From positions 6,242,017 to 6,306,016 of the forward strand of contig NC_084677.1 in the NCBI RefSeq assembly GCF_028389875.1: a stretch of DNA of 64,000 nucleotides, in the 5' to 3' direction. Below, piece after piece: positions 63,947 through 64,000 of the stretch. How positions within the stretch are numbered: position 1 is the stretch's first letter; each line of letters opens with the position of its first letter. The position numbers and the translations under genes were made by a program. The notes below the pieces were generated by a model, which saw only the letters and a list, made by a program, of their open reading frames with translations, made no database searches and was not told the DNA's origin. The stretch comes from Rhea pennata. Lineage: Eukaryota > Chordata > Aves > Rheiformes > Rheidae.

Positions 63947-64000
63947 TATGGCAGAGGTGATCTCCCCAAGAGTACCACCCAGGGCTGGCTGTGGTCACTG
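63947..64000. other. Non-coding flank after CR1
   Basis: Sequence beyond the CR1 3' end is too short to interpret. Confidence 0.4.

Noticed and set aside
1..64000. CRISPR arrays, tRNA or rRNA genes, endogenous retroviral genes
   Set aside because: No regularly spaced repeats, no tRNA B-box in a cloverleaf context, no rRNA sequence and no retroviral gag, pol or env frame were seen on reading both strands.

Overview
This window reads as vertebrate, almost certainly bird, nuclear DNA. The strongest evidence is a well-preserved 3' end of a CR1 LINE at about 63.51-63.95 kb on the + strand, in the form typical of avian genomes. There is also an old CR1 3' tail near 18.53 kb and a decayed fossil of a CR1/L3-like reverse transcriptase at about 59.24-59.69 kb. 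Dinucleotide repeats, long A/T homopolymers and discrete CpG-rich islands in AT-rich DNA also fit a vertebrate. There is no bacterial-type gene organisation: open frames are short, overlap on both strands and are no longer than chance predicts for 64 kb.

I could not identify any protein-coding gene with confidence. The longest open frames (181, 178 and 195 codons, all minus strand) have no recognisable domain, and the longest owes its length to GC-rich sequence with few stops. The only places with coding character are the decayed LINE reverse transcriptase, the CR1 tail, and a stop-poor block at 9.44-9.80 kb behind a good splice-acceptor-like tract. I do not recognise that block.

Layout. 1-31.9 kb is mostly AT-rich unique DNA. 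It holds a weak CpG island at 1.13-1.47 kb, several perfect palindromes or hairpins between 9.1 and 14 kb, and a CpG island followed by a consensus TATA box at 19.7-20.2 kb. 32.0-42.8 kb carries five CpG-rich islands. One ends near a good splice donor, one contains a 52-bp minisatellite in three copies, and one starts at a consensus RFX X-box. A second, independent X-box lies 1.1 kb downstream. 42.8-58.9 kb is AT-rich again, with TAAT-rich stretches that look like conserved non-coding enhancers and a ZNF143/THAP11-type site. 58.9-64 kb holds the LINE fossils and a microRNA-like foldback at 61.8 kb.

Best overall interpretation (inference): intergenic or intronic regulatory DNA around one or more CpG-island promoters, whose exons I cannot resolve without alignments or RNA data. 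I found no convincing new multi-gene system. The most checkable leads are the paired X-boxes beside a CpG island, the foldbacks, the ZNF143-type site, the Z-DNA-type palindrome and the 9.5 kb coding-like block.
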